Position numbers and translations under genes: made by a program | Notes under the pieces: model-generated | Told to the model about the DNA's origin: nothing | What the model saw: only the letters and a program-made list of their open reading frames with translations | The model's database searches: none | Shown: in pieces, positions 12,980 to 15,334 of the stretch | Position numbering within the stretch: the stretch's first letter is position 1 | Layout: each line of letters opens with the position of its first letter | NCBI GenBank assembly: GCA_947384055.1 | Contig: CANDFO010000058.1 | Coordinates: forward strand, 1 to 15,334 | DNA from: an uncultured Flavonifractor sp. | GTDB taxonomy: Bacteria; Bacillota; Clostridia; Oscillospirales; Oscillospiraceae | Reading direction: 5' to 3' | Length of the DNA stretch: 15,334 nt

Positions 12980-12992
12980 GTCAGCAAAAGCT

Positions 12993-13046
12993 GCCTCGCC
13001 GGTAAAGCGCGGCGGGGCGGCGCACGGCGGAGAGAACGCTCCGCCG
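12993..13046 (+). promoter_or_regulatory. Structured 5' leader of the SLH-nucleotidase gene
   Basis: Two hairpins follow the predicted start: GCCTCGCCG (12993-13001) with CGGCGGGGC (13010-13018, one wobble), and CGGCGGAG (13025-13032) with CTCCGCCG (13039-13046) around AGAACG. I do not recognise a riboswitch class. They may affect mRNA stability or simply reflect GC content. Confidence 0.4.
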
Positions 13047-13104
13047 GAATATGGACGGTATAACCCGCTTTTTCAAAGGCGGTTTTCGGGAAAGGCGATG
13101 TCGT

Positions 13105-15210
13105 ATGAAATGGAAACGGATGCTGCTGGCGGTTTTAACAGGGGCCGTCTGCGCGGGGCTGCTGCTGTGCGGCGCGGCCGCGGCGGAAAAGGACACGCGG
13201 GAAATGCTGGGTATTTACAGCACGGGGGGCTTCCACGGCGGAATTTACCCTCTGGATCCCCTGACCGGGGAGGGCGTTGAGACCAGTTATTTAAAGGTAG
13301 CCTCCGTCATGGCGGAGCAGCGGCTCCAGACGGCGGAAGCCATACTGCTGGACAGCGGAGACGCCCTGGATGGCGGCGCTGTCAGCGGCTGGGACCTGCG
13401 CCTGGACGGGGACCCCACCGCACTGGCCCTGCGGATGATCGGATACGACGCCCTGGTCCCCGGCTTGGGGGAGCTGCGGGCGCCCGCGGGCTACCGGGAG
13501 CAGGTCATTGCGCAGCTGAGCGCGGAGGAGGGAGCGGGAGAGCCGGTGGCCCTCTTGTCGGGAAACCTGCTGGATGCCAGGGGGCAGGAGCCCCTGCTGG
13601 AGACCTGCCGGGTATTTACCGTAGAGCTGGCCGGGCGGAGCTGGCAGGTGGGGGTAGCCGGTCTGGGCGCTCTGGACGGGGCGGCACAGCTTCCCGCCGC
13701 CCTGCAAAAAGAACTCCGCTTCACCCACAAGGGGAATCAGAATGGCGCCTATGCCTGGGAGTGGAATCAGGTGGCGGCGCCCGCCCTGGCGGAAGCCGGA
13801 GCGTGTGACTTTATCGTGGCGGTGGTCGGCGCGGCGGATGTCGCGGACTTTGTGGCGGAGACCCGGGACATTGACCTGGTGCTTACCCACACCGGCGAGC
13901 CTGCCGCCTGGACCTGCCCCGACGCGGATGGAGTGGAAGTGCCCTGCCTCAGCAGCGGCGGAAGCGCTCTGACCCGGACGCTGGTGGGCGTTTCATCGGA
14001 GGGGACGCTGACGGTGGAGGAGTACGGCCTGCTGGAGCTGGCCGGGAGTCCCAACGAGCCGGAGCTGACGGAGACGCTGTCGGAGGCATCCCGTCAGGCG
14101 TCCCGGTACGCGGATCGGCGGGTAAGCGCCCTGGCCGGTACGTGGGACGGCAATGAGGGCGCGCCCTACAGCCAGACCGATGCCTTTGACCTGGCTGCCA
14201 ACGCCATGTGCTGGGCGGCGGAGGCAGATGCCGCGCTGGTGGCCCCGGCGGGGCTGGGGGAGCTGTCCCTGAGCAGCCTGGCGCAGGACCGCACCGCCGG
14301 TCTGAGCCTGCGGGACTGCTACGTACTCTGCCCCCCATCCGGCGGCGTCCTCTGCCTGGTGGAGATGAGCGGGGCCCAGATGCGCCAGTGGCTGGATGTC
14401 TGCGCCGGGCGATACGGTGTGGATGAGCGCGGAAGTCTCACCGGCGGAGAAGATGCCGATGCGCTCTATGGTCTGGATTACGAGCTCTATGTGGGCAATG
14501 CGCCCGGAAATCGGGTGGAGGGGCTGGCCTGGGAGGGCGTTCCGGTCAAGGACAGCCACCTTTTCCGGGTGGCGGTGCTCTCCAGCCGCCTGGCCGATCC
14601 GGAATTTCCCCAGGTAAAGCTCCTCTGGACCGCCTCCACCGACCCGCGCTTTGCGGCCCGGGGGGGCTCCGTGCCCGCTGTGCTGGCGGAGTACGGGGAG
14701 AATCTCTCCCTGCTGGCGCCTGTGAGGGAGAGTACATGGAACGTCTATACCGGCCGCAGCGACGGGCCGATCAACCGCCTGGAATTCATTGCCATGCTCT
14801 ATGAACTGGCGGGAAAGCCGGAGCCGGCTGTAGACACAGCGTTTGTGGACCTGAGCGGAAACACCGCTGCGGTGTGGGCTGCTGAGAGCGGCATTGTCAG
14901 CGGAGACGGCCAGGGCCGGTTCCTTCCCACCCAGGCGGTGACGCGGGAGCAGGCCGCGGTGATCCTTACCCGCTTTGCTCAGATGCGCGGTGTGGACACC
15001 GGCCTGTACGAGGGGACCGCCGAAGAGCTGGAGGACTGCGGTCAGATATCTGGGTGGGCCCTTCCATCGGTGGACTTCTGCTGCGGCAGCGGAGTAATGC
15101 CCGCAGGCGGGCAGGTATTCCTGCCCCAGGACACCTTTACCCGACAGGAGGCCAGGGCATTTCTGACGGTTCTGGACGGACTGCTGGGGCGGGAAGAAGC
15201 CGTTGACTGA
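13105..15210 (+). CDS. Secreted 5'-nucleotidase-like protein with SLH repeats, metal site degenerate
   Basis: This 701-aa cell-surface protein begins with a Sec signal peptide (MKWKRMLLAVLTGAVCAGLL..., likely cleavage after about Ala27). I start at 13105 because the signal peptide begins there; an in-frame start at 13051 adds 18 residues without benefit. Next comes a metallophosphoesterase-like domain (about 35-300), then a 5'-nucleotidase C-terminal-like domain (about 345-530, with LSLRDCYVLCPPSGG and VEMSGAQMRQWLD), and finally two or three S-layer-homology repeats (about 554-695, with EFIAMLYELAG, GIVSGDGQGRFLPTQAVTREQAAVILTRF split across them, and TFTRQEARAFL). The metal motifs are altered: the TNDxHG site reads STGGFHGG (39-46), GNHE reads GLGE (120-123) and GHTH reads THTG (261-264). 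DSGD (83-86) is kept. It is probably bound to cell-wall polymers and may lack phosphatase activity. Confidence 0.82.
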   Translation: MKWKRMLLAVLTGAVCAGLLLCGAAAAEKDTREMLGIYSTGGFHGGIYPLDPLTGEGVETSYLKVASVMAEQRLQTAEAILLDSGDALDGGAVSGWDLRLDGDPTALALRMIGYDALVPGLGELRAPAGYREQVIAQLSAEEGAGEPVALLSGNLLDARGQEPLLETCRVFTVELAGRSWQVGVAGLGALDGAAQLPAALQKELRFTHKGNQNGAYAWEWNQVAAPALAEAGACDFIVAVVGAADVADFVAETRDIDLVLTHTGEPAAWTCPDADGVEVPCLSSGGSALTRTLVGVSSEGTLTVEEYGLLELAGSPNEPELTETLSEASRQASRYADRRVSALAGTWDGNEGAPYSQTDAFDLAANAMCWAAEADAALVAPAGLGELSLSSLAQDRTAGLSLRDCYVLCPPSGGVLCLVEMSGAQMRQWLDVCAGRYGVDERGSLTGGEDADALYGLDYELYVGNAPGNRVEGLAWEGVPVKDSHLFRVAVLSSRLADPEFPQVKLLWTASTDPRFAARGGSVPAVLAEYGENLSLLAPVRESTWNVYTGRSDGPINRLEFIAMLYELAGKPEPAVDTAFVDLSGNTAAVWAAESGIVSGDGQGRFLPTQAVTREQAAVILTRFAQMRGVDTGLYEGTAEELEDCGQISGWALPSVDFCCGSGVMPAGGQVFLPQDTFTRQEARAFLTVLDGLLGREEAVD

Positions 15211-15334
15211 CCGGCGGGGCGGCAGTCACTCCTTATGAGATTTTAGGCGGGGGGGGGGGGTGGGGGCGCCCCCCCGGTGGATTTAGTTAAAAAGCGCCCC
15301 CCCCGCCCCCCCCCCCCAACCGGCCCCAAAGCGG
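15211..15334. other. Low-complexity G/C-run tail at the right edge
   Basis: After the SLH-protein stop there is no gene. G12 (15249-15260), T, G5, then C7 (15269-15275) is followed 21 bases later by C8 (15297-15304), G, C12 (15306-15317). The two blocks are roughly inverted copies of each other. Runs like these are error-prone in sequencing and often mark contig ends; a genuine GC terminator is the alternative. Confidence 0.6.

Noticed and set aside
1..15334. tRNA or rRNA genes
   Set aside because: No cloverleaf with a TTCGA-type arm or rRNA-like conserved stretch was recognised; almost all of the window is accounted for by protein genes and spacers.

Overview
This window looks like chromosomal DNA from a high-GC, anaerobic, gut-type Clostridium relative. 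The Oscillospiraceae (Flavonifractor/Lawsonibacter-like) are my best guess, an inference from four things: the GC-rich coding, strong AGGAGG-type ribosome binding sites, an S-layer-homology (SLH) protein, and a xanthine-dehydrogenase-type molybdenum hydroxylase of the E. coli XdhABC kind beside a hydantoinase.

Positions 215-6032 are read leftward. A divergent promoter region (about 6033-6172) drives two overlapping genes for fold-type II PLP enzymes (a 490-aa cysteine-synthase/ammonia-lyase-like protein and a 410-aa threonine-synthase-like protein). Next come an AT-richer 148-aa orphan, a 112-aa membrane protein, a dihydropyrimidinase/hydantoinase (HyuA-like), and a MocA-type molybdopterin cytidylyltransferase whose GTG start overlaps the hydantoinase stop. 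Rightward from the same region runs the four-gene operon xdhA - small membrane protein - xdhB - xdhC, with every junction overlapping by 1 or 4 bases. Together these genes suggest a purine or hydantoin catabolic module. XdhABC would hydroxylate a purine-like heterocycle, MocA would mature the Mo cofactor, HyuA would open a cyclic amide, and the PLP enzymes would eliminate or deaminate a downstream amino-acid-like product. The last step is inference. The E. coli partners ygeX, ygeW, ygeY, ygfK and ssnA are not in the window.

Positions 10133-11400 hold a YtaF/MntP-like membrane protein gene flanked on both sides by dense arrays of short inverted repeats, one of which has MITE-like terminal inverted repeats. 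Then come a cytoplasmic GH13 alpha-amylase (AmyA type) with its own promoter, and a secreted protein built from a degenerate 5'-nucleotidase/metallophosphoesterase and C-terminal SLH repeats, preceded by a promoter and a structured leader. The final roughly 100 bases are G and C homopolymer runs in inverted orientation and probably mark a contig end of low reliability.

The points most worth pursuing are the PLP pair divergent from xdhA, the undescribed small membrane protein translationally coupled inside the XDH operon, the two palindrome arrays, and the apparently metal-site-defective SLH nucleotidase.
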